DNA of 40,813 nt from Saprospiraceae bacterium (GTDB lineage: Bacteria > Bacteroidota > Bacteroidia > Chitinophagales > Saprospiraceae). Made by a program: the position numbers and the translations under genes. The stretch is taken from positions 1 to 40,813 of the forward strand of contig JAIPBE010000031.1 of assembly GCA_021738725.1 (NCBI GenBank), written 5' to 3'. Under the pieces are notes generated by a model. The model did no database searches. It was not told the origin of the DNA and was given only the letters and a program-made list of their open reading frames with translations. Shown here piece by piece: positions 8,488 through 15,948 of the stretch. Position 1 is the stretch's first letter. Each line of letters begins with the position of its first letter.

Positions 8488-9759
8488 ATGAACATGATCC
8501 TAACAGCACTGATCCGCTTTACCCTGGGTAGCCTCCTCCTCACCCCGGTTTCCACACCTTCAGAGCAGGTACACGAGGAATATATTCGCACCTATCGGGA
8601 GATCGCCATCAAAGAAATGGAGCGCACGGGTATCCCTGCGTCTATCAAACTGGCCCAGGCCATCCTCGAATCCAATGGTGGACGAAGTGAATTGGCTCGA
8701 AAGGCACATAACCATTTTGGCATCAAGTGCGGCAATGACTGGAAGGGCGACACCTATCACCTGGAGGATGATGACTACGATTCCAGTGGCAACAAGGTCC
8801 ACTCCTGCTTTCGGGTCTACCGGCGGGATGAAGCTTCTTTTATCGCTCATTCCGAATTCCTGCGTGATCCGAAGAAGGCTCCTCGATACGGATTTCTCTT
8901 TCGCATCCCGCCCACAGATTATCGCAGATGGGCCCATGGATTGCGCAAGGCAGGATATGCCAGCAATCCTCGTTATCCTCAGCTGCTGATCGATATGATC
9001 GAGCGATATAAGCTGGATCAGTACGATCTGATCAGTCCGGATGCCCTGGACAAACTGGCCGGCATCAGTCGAATCAATGATATCCGCCTGACATTTGCAA
9101 AGGATGGCGAATCTCTGGCATCGATCGCCAAACGCACAGAGACTCCGGTGAGCCAACTGATCAAGTACAACGACTATCTGTACAAAGATGATGGACCATT
9201 GCCCGAAGAGGCCCTGGTCTACCTCCAGCCCAAGCGTAATTACTTCAGAGGAAAACAGCAATGGCACAAGGTCCAGACAGGAGAAACCCTGATGACGATC
9301 AGCCAGCTCTATGGTATCAAAGTGGACAAACTCCGCAAGAAGAACCGAATCCCCGATGGCTTCGAGCCAGCTGTTGGCGAACGGATCCGCCTGCGGTGGA
9401 AGGTCTCGAAAAAGGACATCCCCCGAATAGTCCGGCCAGGGCCACGGCCGGAAAAGGGAACTCCTCTCCCAGTGCAAGAGACCACTCCTTCGCCAACTGC
9501 CACCACACCGAATCCGCAGGTTATCGATGATAGTGATCCACCTCTGGATGCATCATCTCCCAAACCGAAGGCACCGAAGATCCCAAGCAAGGAAGATGAA
9601 CCCGGTCCGTCCACTCTGCCAGTTTTGCATACCGTCGAACCAGGCGATACCTTGTGGCAGATCTCACGGAAATACAAGATCAGTGTGGAACAGATCAAAT
9701 CCTTTAATCAACTCCAGGCCGATTCTATTCAGGTCGGTCAGAAATTGCGTGTGAAATAA
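8488..9759 (+). CDS. GH73-type glucosaminidase with three LysM domains
   Basis: 423 residues. A hydrophobic leader (ILTALIRFTLGSLLLTPV) is followed by a glucosaminidase domain at about 35-180. LAQAILESNGGRSELA carries the likely catalytic Glu at 61 and is followed by HNHFGIKC. Three LysM repeats follow: about 195-235 (degenerate), 254-300 (HKVQTGETLMTISQLYG) and 380-423 (HTVEPGDTLWQISRKY). The last two are separated by a Pro-rich linker. It hydrolyses N-acetylglucosaminyl bonds in peptidoglycan, probably in the periplasm. ATG at 8488 is preferred over a TTG at 8479; a second ATG is at 8494. The barrel gene starts 5 bases after the stop, suggesting an operon. Confidence 0.9.
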   Translation: MNMILTALIRFTLGSLLLTPVSTPSEQVHEEYIRTYREIAIKEMERTGIPASIKLAQAILESNGGRSELARKAHNHFGIKCGNDWKGDTYHLEDDDYDSSGNKVHSCFRVYRRDEASFIAHSEFLRDPKKAPRYGFLFRIPPTDYRRWAHGLRKAGYASNPRYPQLLIDMIERYKLDQYDLISPDALDKLAGISRINDIRLTFAKDGESLASIAKRTETPVSQLIKYNDYLYKDDGPLPEEALVYLQPKRNYFRGKQQWHKVQTGETLMTISQLYGIKVDKLRKKNRIPDGFEPAVGERIRLRWKVSKKDIPRIVRPGPRPEKGTPLPVQETTPSPTATTPNPQVIDDSDPPLDASSPKPKAPKIPSKEDEPGPSTLPVLHTVEPGDTLWQISRKYKISVEQIKSFNQLQADSIQVGQKLRVK

Positions 9760-9764
9760 CTCCT

Positions 9765-10487
9765 ATGAAAACAACCCTGTCTACCCTGCTCCTCCTCTTT
9801 CTGGTCTTTCTCTCCAGCCACCTCGATGCGCAATCCTACGCCTTTGGACTCAAAGGGGGACCCGCTATCGGGTTTCAACGATGGGGTGAAGGACAACGAG
9901 ACCCCTTGTGGGCCTACCATATCGCCGGATTCATCGAATCAGCTCCACCGCTGGAGGATGGGGTCATCTACGCCCAGGCTGGTTATCATATCCGGGGAAG
10001 CGCCATCCGTTTCCAGGCCATCAATGTGAATAATATATTTCTTGGCCAACGGACAGATGAATTCAAATACAAAAACCTTTCTCTCGCTGTAGGATTCAAA
10101 AAGAGATATAGGGTCGGATTTGGCGTCGCCTACTACCTCTTTGGTTTAAGGGGCGACTACACCATCGGTACCAACCTCAAAGACTATGAGGATTTTGTCG
10201 CTAACGGATTGATCTATCCGACAGATGCTTACGTCCGCAAATTCAATTATGGCCTGTCGCTCGGCGGCGGATGGGAGATCCCCTTGGGCGACTTTGTATC
10301 TGGAGTCATTGAGTTGAGCTTTCATCCCGACTTCAGTCGCCAGTATGATCAACCCAGTATTCCCAACGTAATAGATCCGTTCTATCCCGGCACGACCCGG
10401 ACCATTCCTGATCGCCGCATCGTCAATTATACCGGAGAGATCTCCTTCGGATTGCGCTTCCTTCGTGAGATCGAATACTACGATTAA
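9765..10487 (+). CDS. outer-membrane beta-barrel protein
   Basis: 240 residues. A signal peptide (MKTTLSTLLLLFLVFLSS, cut near LDAQ) is followed by alternating amphipathic strands ending in aromatic or tyrosine-rich positions (YAFGLKGGPAIGFQRW, VGFKKRYRVGFGVAYYLFGL, YTGEISFGLRFL). This is the usual pattern of PorT/OmpW-like barrels of Bacteroidota. The last residues, FLREIEYYD, form a plausible terminal strand. No specific function can be assigned. It follows the glucosaminidase with a 5-base gap, so the pair is likely co-transcribed. Confidence 0.75.
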   Translation: MKTTLSTLLLLFLVFLSSHLDAQSYAFGLKGGPAIGFQRWGEGQRDPLWAYHIAGFIESAPPLEDGVIYAQAGYHIRGSAIRFQAINVNNIFLGQRTDEFKYKNLSLAVGFKKRYRVGFGVAYYLFGLRGDYTIGTNLKDYEDFVANGLIYPTDAYVRKFNYGLSLGGGWEIPLGDFVSGVIELSFHPDFSRQYDQPSIPNVIDPFYPGTTRTIPDRRIVNYTGEISFGLRFLREIEYYD

Positions 10488-10597
10488 CCCGAATGGTGGC
10501 CTGCTAGTTTGGCTTCACACGGGGCAGATCATAGCCATATCCTGTATACGAATTCGGCCCAGACCGACGTTTTTTCGATAACCAACATGCCTCACCG

Positions 10598-11230
10598 ATG
10601 ATCATTCGCACCCTGCTGTTCCTGGCACTCACCCTGCTGTTTTCCTGCCAATCTGAACAAACCATTGAACAGGACCTGGCAGGAGATTGGAATGTCCGTG
10701 TCTCCCTGTCTGAAAAAACGAAACAGGAAGTCGACCGCGATCTGTCCAAAGCAGATATGGACCTCGAAAAGGCAAAAAAAGAGATTCGTACAGAGGTGGA
10801 TGAAGCAAAGGAGGAGATCCGGAAATCCCTGGATGAAAACGGTATTCGGGTCACCAACGGAGAGGGCGAGGAAGCCACCACCACGGATCTGTCAGAAGGC
10901 TTAGAAAAAATGGTGGAAGGCATCGGTCAGATGGTGGAAGGCATTGCCGGGATGGGTGTCGGTCTGGGTACCGCCATCACCCGGGCCATCACAGAACACC
11001 TGGAGCAGGCCGTCACCCTGTTGCCAGATGGAACCATCGAAGCGACCAGTCGCAATGGAAAGGTCAATATCGATATCAATGACAGCGACAATCGTTGGAA
11101 GGTAGAAGATGGCAAATTCATCCTCTACGGCGATGGTTCACCAGAAGTATTTGATATAAAATCCACCTCAACCGGATTTGACCTCATCGGAAAAGACGTG
11201 ATCCTGCATCTTCAACGGCCTGTAAAATAA
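10598..11230 (+). CDS. coiled-coil lipoprotein, function unknown
   Basis: 210 residues with a lipoprotein signal (TLLFLALTLLFSC, Cys 17). Residues about 30-85 are a highly charged helix rich in Lys and Glu (VDRDLSKADMDLEKAKKEI), likely a coiled coil. A Gly/Met-rich segment follows (MVEGIGQMVEGIAGMGVGLG) and may dip into a membrane. The C-terminal 80 residues look beta-rich and resemble the lipocalin-like end of small Bacteroidota lipoproteins (LLPDGTIEATSRNG ... FDLIGKDVILHLQ). I do not recognise the family. It is on the same strand as the barrel gene, 110 bases downstream. Confidence 0.7.
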   Translation: MIIRTLLFLALTLLFSCQSEQTIEQDLAGDWNVRVSLSEKTKQEVDRDLSKADMDLEKAKKEIRTEVDEAKEEIRKSLDENGIRVTNGEGEEATTTDLSEGLEKMVEGIGQMVEGIAGMGVGLGTAITRAITEHLEQAVTLLPDGTIEATSRNGKVNIDINDSDNRWKVEDGKFILYGDGSPEVFDIKSTSTGFDLIGKDVILHLQRPVK

Positions 11231-11254
11231 GGGCTTGCGTTCGAACACAAGTGC

Positions 11255-12040
11255 CTACAAACACCCCGTCCTTCCGCCATCCACTGGCAGGTTGATGCCT
11301 GTAATATAGGCCGCTGCCGGAGAAGCCAGAAAGGCCACCGCCGCCCCGAATTCTTCCGGGCGAGCAAAGCGCCCCATGGGGATCTCCGCCTCCATGGCTG
11401 AAATGGTATCGTCCTCACTCAGCCCCGATTTACCGGATTTGCCGCGAATGATGTCTTCCAGTCTTTCGGTGCGAGTGGCCCCGGGCAAGACATTGTTCAC
11501 CGTGATGCCGAATGGTGCAACCTCTGTCGCCAGCGTTTTGGCCCAGTTGGCCACTGCGGCGCGGATGGTATTGGATACACCCAGACCATTCAACGGCTGC
11601 TTGACCGAGGTGGAGATCACGTTAATGATCCGCCCGTATCCATCCGCCCGCATACCCGGCATGAGCAGCTGGCTCAGGATCTGGTTGACAAGCAGATGAC
11701 GGCGAAAGGCCACCTCAAATTCTTCCACTTTGGCCAGGCGAATAGGCCCAGCAGGTGGTCCGCCGGTATTATTGACCAGGATATGATAAGCCTGGGTCTC
11801 CAGTTTTTTACGCACTGCAAGCCGTACTTGCTCCGGTTGATCGTAATCCAGAGTCAGAAGATCATGCTGCTGTCCTTTCGGGGTCGGCAATTTTCCAACG
11901 GCCTCTGCGAGGTCTGATTCCGTTCGGGAGACAAGGGTCACAGTCGCACCCAGTGAGGCCAGCTCCACAGCACTTGCCAGTCCCAGCCCTTTACTTCCAC
12001 CGCCCACAAGGGCATATTTTCCAGTCAGATCCAGATTCAT
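11255..12040 (-). CDS. atypical SDR-family oxidoreductase without the Tyr-x3-Lys pair
   Basis: 261 residues, a Rossmann short-chain dehydrogenase/reductase. GGGSKGLG (13-20) is the cofactor loop, NNTGG (90-94) the structural motif, and S143 matches the catalytic serine. Where the catalytic Tyr and Lys should be, 13 and 17 residues after that serine, the protein has S156 and R160 (SNTIR). NVLPGATRTERL follows as in normal SDRs. This Ser-Arg pattern is known in a BKR-like SDR subgroup that does not keep the standard active site, so chemistry is uncertain. It diverges from the 3-hydroxyanthranilate dioxygenase with only 53 bases between the starts, which hints at a kynurenine-pathway link. The ATG is at 12040. 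Confidence 0.85.
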   Translation of the reverse strand: MNLDLTGKYALVGGGSKGLGLASAVELASLGATVTLVSRTESDLAEAVGKLPTPKGQQHDLLTLDYDQPEQVRLAVRKKLETQAYHILVNNTGGPPAGPIRLAKVEEFEVAFRRHLLVNQILSQLLMPGMRADGYGRIINVISTSVKQPLNGLGVSNTIRAAVANWAKTLATEVAPFGITVNNVLPGATRTERLEDIIRGKSGKSGLSEDDTISAMEAEIPMGRFARPEEFGAAVAFLASPAAAYITGINLPVDGGRTGCL

Positions 12041-12093
12041 TCGATTATGTTTTTTCTATCTTACCGGTAAATATCGTTAAACCTGACTGGCTT

Positions 12094-12624
12094 ATGGCAA
12101 TCCGCAGACCATTCAACCTGCAAGCCTGGATCGATGAACATCGACATGAATTGAAACCTCCGGTTGGCAATCGGAATCTCTATCATGATGCCGGGGATTA
12201 TATCATTATGATCGTCGCCGGCCCGAATGCACGGAAGGACTACCATTACAACGAAACCGAGGAACTGTTCTATCAGCTCGAAGGCGATATCGTGGTGCGC
12301 ATCCAGGAGGATGGTAAAGCAGTCGATATTCCGATCCGTGAAGGAGAAATGTTCCTACTACCGGCACGCATTCCTCATTCTCCGATGCGGTCAGAAGGAA
12401 GTATTGGGCTGGTCATCGAGTGCAAGCGCCAGAAGGAGGACACCGATGGATTGCTCTGGTTCTGTGATGCGTGCAATACCAAACTGCATGAATCCTATTT
12501 CCACCTGGACAATATTGAAAAGGACTTCTTCCCTCGTTTTCGGGAATATTACGAGGATGACAAGATGCGGACCTGTTCCAATTGCGGAGAAGTGATGGCC
12601 ACCGATCCACGCTTTGTCGGCTGA
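12094..12624 (+). CDS. nbaC: 3-hydroxyanthranilate 3,4-dioxygenase
   Basis: 176 residues, single-domain cupin enzyme that converts 3-hydroxyanthranilate to 2-amino-3-carboxymuconate semialdehyde. Iron ligands are visible at H51, E57 and H95, with substrate-binding R47 and R99. These positions match the bacterial family exactly. The C-terminal rubredoxin-like zinc site is intact: C124-x2-C127 and C161-x2-C164. Start: ATG at 12094 (MAIRRPF) rather than 47 codons earlier, because the family numbering fits and the extra sequence lies antisense to the divergent SDR. The gene is in a different locus from the dioxygenase/dehydrogenase operon about 8 kb away, but it serves the same pathway. Confidence 0.95.
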   Translation: MAIRRPFNLQAWIDEHRHELKPPVGNRNLYHDAGDYIIMIVAGPNARKDYHYNETEELFYQLEGDIVVRIQEDGKAVDIPIREGEMFLLPARIPHSPMRSEGSIGLVIECKRQKEDTDGLLWFCDACNTKLHESYFHLDNIEKDFFPRFREYYEDDKMRTCSNCGEVMATDPRFVG

Positions 12625-12671
12625 GCCTGACCAACCCATTCATCCAACGTACATTTGACGGACCGCCAGGT

Positions 12672-13460
12672 ATGAAGAAGATCTATTTCGCGTCCGATTT
12701 TCATTTGGGTGTCGCCGGAGCTACCAGCAGTTCGGAGCGCGAGCAACAGATCGTCCGCTGGCTCGATCAGATCGCAGAGGATGCAGAGGCGATCTACATT
12801 GTCGGCGACTTGTTCGACTACTGGTTCGAATACCGGACGGTCGTTCCAAAAGGCTATTTGCGTTTGTTGGGAAAACTGGCAGAGCTGCGTGACCGCGGCT
12901 TGCCAGTTACCTTTTTTACAGGCAATCACGATATGTGGATGTTCTCCTATTTCCAGGATGAATTAGGCATCCCGGTGCATCGCGAGCCCCTGCTACTTGA
13001 ATTGAATGGTAAACGTATACTGGTCGGCCATGGTGATGGCCTGGGGCCGGGTGATCATGGATACAAATTCATCAAAAAGGTCTTCGCGCATCCCGTTTGC
13101 CAATGGCTGTTTGCCCGGATACACCCCAACCTGGGCATCGGGCTGATGCGTTTTTTTTCCGGACAAAGCAGAGAGGTCACCCGCGGTGATGAACTGTACC
13201 TCGGCGCGGAAAAGGAATGGTTGGTCGCCTATTGTGAAGAACATCTCCGCAAGGAGGATATCGACTATTTCATTTTCGGGCACCGGCATTTACCCCTGGA
13301 TATCCAGCTGTCGAACGGCAGATCCCGATATGTCAATCTGGGAGACTGGTTGCATTACCGTTCTTATGCCGTTTTTGACGGCACGTCTTTACGCCTGAAG
13401 TTTTTTGAAAATCCGGAGGGAAAACCTGCCAACCAAGTCCAACCGACGCTGGCGACCTAG
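12672..13460 (+). CDS. UDP-2,3-diacylglucosamine diphosphatase family phosphoesterase (LpxH-like)
   Basis: 262 residues with the complete calcineurin-like metallophosphoesterase set: SDFHLG (D9, H11), GDLFD (D46), GNHD (84-87), VGHGDG (H120) and FGHRHLP near residue 210. The spacing and the DYWFEY after GDLF match LpxH, which hydrolyses UDP-2,3-diacylglucosamine to lipid X in lipid A synthesis at the inner membrane. Start at 12672; the 30 codons upstream lack family resemblance and the first of them overlap the 3' end of the dioxygenase gene. Its stop overlaps the stop of frr on the other strand in a shared CTAG. Confidence 0.9.
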   Translation: MKKIYFASDFHLGVAGATSSSEREQQIVRWLDQIAEDAEAIYIVGDLFDYWFEYRTVVPKGYLRLLGKLAELRDRGLPVTFFTGNHDMWMFSYFQDELGIPVHREPLLLELNGKRILVGHGDGLGPGDHGYKFIKKVFAHPVCQWLFARIHPNLGIGLMRFFSGQSREVTRGDELYLGAEKEWLVAYCEEHLRKEDIDYFIFGHRHLPLDIQLSNGRSRYVNLGDWLHYRSYAVFDGTSLRLKFFENPEGKPANQVQPTLAT

Positions 13461-14023
13461 ACCGTCATAATATCGGCATCCTTGATTTCCACGGCATGAT
13501 CTGCTTTACCGGAGTACTCGTTGACCATTTCCTGCACCTGCGCCTCACGACGTTTGCCCAGATCTTCGGGATAGTGGTCTTTCACAGCTTTTTTGATGGT
13601 CTCCATCAACTTGTGACGAGTCGATCGGATACTGATCTTGGCTTCTTCACCCAAATTTTTAGCCTGTTTAACCAGGTCTTTCCGGCGCTCCTCGGTCAGT
13701 GGTGGAATACCCAGAATGATCTGCTCGCCATTGTTCATCGGTGTGATGCCCAGATTGGCCTCAAAAATGGCTTTTTCAATGGCACCGATCATGGTTTTCT
13801 CCCAGGGCTGGATGGCAATGGTTCGGGCATCCGTGGTGTTCACATTGGCCACCTGGTTCAATGGTGTCGGAGATCCATAGTAAGGCACCAGGATTTCGTT
13901 CACCATGGATGTTGAAGCCTTTCCTGTACGGATCTTACCTAGCTCATGGATCAAGTGCTCAATGGCGTGCGTCATTTCTTCATGTGCTTCCTTGAAATGT
14001 TGATCCATTTCCTCTTGTGTCAT
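13457..14023 (-). CDS. frr: ribosome recycling factor
   Basis: 188 residues, the normal length of RRF. Shows HELGKIRTGKAS, the central LNQVANVNTTDARTIAIQPW, GIPPLTEERRKDLVK and IRSTRHKLMETIKKA, all family hallmarks. With EF-G it splits terminated ribosomes. The start at 14023 (MTQEEMDQHF) is chosen over the frame start at 14206, which would run into the intergenic sequence and the upstream gene. It lies 83 bases downstream of the rhomboid gene on the same strand. Its TAG stop pairs with the LpxH-like TAG on the opposite strand. Confidence 0.95.
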   Translation of the reverse strand: MTQEEMDQHFKEAHEEMTHAIEHLIHELGKIRTGKASTSMVNEILVPYYGSPTPLNQVANVNTTDARTIAIQPWEKTMIGAIEKAIFEANLGITPMNNGEQIILGIPPLTEERRKDLVKQAKNLGEEAKISIRSTRHKLMETIKKAVKDHYPEDLGKRREAQVQEMVNEYSGKADHAVEIKDADIMTV

Positions 14024-14106
14024 GGTGCTGTTTTTATATGGTAAAGATAGACGGCTGGCCGGATTTTGAAAAACTGTCCAACTTCTCATTCGCATCAACG
14101 AAGAGG

Positions 14107-14793
14107 TCAGACCAGGAGTTCCACCCCTTCTACGCGTCGTTTGAGCAAGGTCCGGAAATAGAATCCGGCGAGAAAGCCAAAACCGAACCCGCCGATATGG
14201 GCCCACCAGGCTACACCGCCGGTATCCAGATCGACCGTGCTAATCGCCCCCACGCCTGAAATGGTCTGTTGCAGGATCCAAATACCCAGAAAAAGAAAGG
14301 CCGGGATAGATGCAGTTGTGAAGAAGATCAGGATAAGGACTTTGATCCGGGAACCGGGGAACATCACCAGATAGGCACCCAGCACAGCTGAGATCGCTCC
14401 ACTGGCACCCACCGCCGGGACCAGACTTTCCGGATTGAAGAGGGTATGCGCCACACCGGCAATGATGCCCCCGAGCATGTAAAATACCAGGAAACGCCAG
14501 GGACCAATGGTCGCCTCGATATTATCGGCAAACACCCATAGGAAGAGCATGTTTCCGACCAGGTGCATCATCCCTCCGTGGAGGAACATACTGGATCCCA
14601 GGGTCCACCAATCCTGACCGTGGCTGATCTCCTGGGGGATGGAGCCATAGGTCATATAAAAGGTGTTGAACCCCTCTGGAGGGATCATCATGAACATGGC
14701 CACAAAAACGACCACGTTCGCTGCGATCAGGGCATAACTGAAGATGGGGCGATCGCCGCCTTCTACCTGGTCATCTCCGATGGGAAAGATCAT
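14107..14793 (-). CDS. rhomboid-family intramembrane serine protease
   Basis: 228 residues with six or so membrane segments. HLVGNMLFLWVFADNIE (77-93) is the second-helix motif, GASGAISAVLGAY holds the catalytic Ser131 (GxSG), and WWAHIGGFGFGFLAG holds the catalytic His199. It cleaves transmembrane segments within the inner membrane; its substrate is unknown. It is upstream of frr on the same strand. The region upstream of the gene is a long repeat field. Confidence 0.92.
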   Translation of the reverse strand: MIFPIGDDQVEGGDRPIFSYALIAANVVVFVAMFMMIPPEGFNTFYMTYGSIPQEISHGQDWWTLGSSMFLHGGMMHLVGNMLFLWVFADNIEATIGPWRFLVFYMLGGIIAGVAHTLFNPESLVPAVGASGAISAVLGAYLVMFPGSRIKVLILIFFTTASIPAFLFLGIWILQQTISGVGAISTVDLDTGGVAWWAHIGGFGFGFLAGFYFRTLLKRRVEGVELLV

Positions 14794-14843
14794 GATTCAA
14801 TTTTATCCATCAATGGGAAAGAAACATCGAACATAAGAAAAGT

Positions 14844-14931
14844 GTTCCTGGGTTCCTGATTCCTGCGTTCCTGCGTTCCTGGTTCCTGCGTTCCTGCGTT
14901 CCTGGTTCCTGCGTTCCTGGTTCCTGATTCC
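14844..14931. repeat. TTCCTG degenerate tandem array
   Basis: About eleven units of TTCCTGCG (8 bases), TTCCTGG or TTCCTGA (7 bases) in irregular order. Similar arrays lie at 15628-15658, 17575-17606, 17882-17912, 18481-18536 and 18762-18790. Units vary in length by one base, so this is not a fixed-period satellite and not coding. Confidence 0.9.
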
Positions 14932-15006
14932 AAGTTAAGCTTTGGGTTTAACATTGAGGTATATCGTCTAGCGGTTCATTGTTGGTTGGACTGTTCAACG
15001 TTCAAG

Positions 15007-15026
15007 GAAGGAGCTGACGCTCCTTC
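15007..15026. repeat. hairpin family A, copy 1
   Basis: Perfect 8-bp stem GAAGGAGC / GCTCCTTC with TGAC loop. Other copies: 15731-15750 (same stem), 17663-17676 (AGAGC / GCTCT, loop TGGC) and 17987-18008 (9-bp AGAAGGAGC / GCTCCTTCT). The 17663 copy changes both arms and keeps pairing. GTTCAACGT-like words flank each copy. At 18820-18850 the flanking words are present but the hairpin is missing. Confidence 0.85.
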
Positions 15027-15134
15027 TGATTAATGTTCAACGTAAAAAACATTGAACTGCTGAAACACATCACACTGTAGAATACCAGGCCACCTCCAAT
15101 CACCTTACCGCATCATTATATTATACATGTTGGT

Positions 15135-15151
15135 GCCGGTGTCTCACCGGC
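15135..15151. repeat. hairpin family B1
   Basis: Perfect 7-bp stem GCCGGTG / CACCGGC with TCT loop, preceded by GTTG. Further copies at 15528-15544 (one G-T pair) and 18604-18620. Confidence 0.85.
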
Positions 15152-15202
15152 AGCGCAAGACGTAATGCTTCATATCTCACTTTTCCTGGAACAGGATCTT
15201 GC

Positions 15203-15217
15203 GCGGTGTCCCACCGC
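15203..15217. repeat. hairpin family B2
   Basis: Stem GCGGTG / CACCGC with TCC loop, about 50 bases after a B1 hairpin. The second full B1-B2 pair is at 18604-18620 and 18671-18687 (GGCGGTG / CACCGCC, loop TCT). B1 and B2 share the inner GGTGT..CACC but differ in the outer pairs on both arms. Confidence 0.8.
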
Positions 15218-15282
15218 CTATGCCTTTCTCCAGGTAGAATGTCAAATGGAATTCATTTCGTTTCCACGGTTTCCACCCCCGT

Positions 15283-15313
15283 CTTATATCCTGACTTGCG
15301 GTCAGGATATAAG
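15283..15313. repeat. 13-bp perfect stem hairpin
   Basis: Stem CTTATATCCTGAC / GTCAGGATATAAG with loop TTGCG. It is followed after four bases by a second hairpin, CCCCCGC / GCGGGGG with CA loop (15318-15333). No T-run follows and no gene ends here, so a terminator role is unlikely. Confidence 0.8.
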
Positions 15314-15415
15314 CCTCCCCCCGCCAGCGGGGGACAACCCGCCTCCTGCTATTGAACCTTGAATTGCAGAAACATATCCCAATGTGTAACGCTTGACAAC
15401 CTGGAATCAGGAACA

Positions 15416-15435
15416 ATCCCGCATTCATGCGGGAT
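15416..15435. repeat. hairpin family C, copy 1
   Basis: Perfect 8-bp stem ATCCCGCA / TGCGGGAT with TTCA loop, flanked on both sides by AATCAGGAAC words. Copy 2 at 18905-18924 is a perfect 20-base palindrome with arms ATCCCGCACG / CGTGCGGGAT and the same flanks. Related hairpins are at 32575-32593 and 32853-32870. Confidence 0.85.
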
Positions 15436-15558
15436 GCAGGAATCAGGAACAGCCCAAATGCACCTGTTTGATAATAGCCTGGCAACCGCCAATCGCCTGA
15501 CTGCATCATTATATTATAAATGTTGGTGCCGGTGTCTTACCGGCTGAGCCAATCCGTG

Positions 15559-15625
15559 GATTTGATGTGCGGTGTAGCTGGGCTTGACAGGGGTTATGGG
15601 GTTATTTCGTTATTGAGTTATTTCG
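15559..15625. repeat. 67-bp exact repeat, copy 1
   Basis: Identical base for base to 18153-18219. It begins with GATTTGATGTGCGGTG and ends in the GTTATTTCG word array. The two copies are direct repeats about 2.6 kb apart, with the truncated secreted-protein gene between them. Confidence 0.9.
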
Positions 15626-15948
15626 AAATTCCTGGTTCCTGCGTTCCTGGTTCCTGGTTAAACATTGGGTTTTACACAGAAGGAAATCGTCTGGCTACAT
15701 GCTTGTAGGTTGAACTGTCCAACGTTCAAGGAAGGAGCTGACGCTCCTTCTGGTCAAGGTTCAACGTGAGATAAAGTGAGCATTCGGCGGCTGAAACACA
15801 TCCCACGACGAAGCACTCGACAATCAGGAACCCCGCTTGCGACTGGCAGGAGAGAACACCGCCCATTTTAGTCTATACACGACATAGTCCCAGAATTTCG
15901 TTGCCTCTTCGGTGCATTTCAACGAATATCGATGAAAATACACCCGCT

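Larger units (their letters stand above)
14794..15948. repeat. 1.15-kb mosaic repeat field I
   Basis: No gene is seen. In order it holds: a TTCCTG word array (14844-14931); a unique-looking phrase (14932-15002) repeated at 17913-17983; hairpin A (15007-15026); hairpins B1 and B2; a 13-bp stem hairpin (15283-15313); a GC-rich hairpin (15318-15333); hairpin C (15416-15435); a third B hairpin (15528-15544); a 67-bp stretch (15559-15625) identical to 18153-18219; a second TTCCTG array; and another hairpin A (15731-15750). The block 14921-15151 is closely similar to 17902-18138. Confidence 0.85.

Noticed and set aside
14844-14931. CRISPR array or microsatellite
   Set aside because: Units are only 7-8 bases, vary in length and have no spacers.
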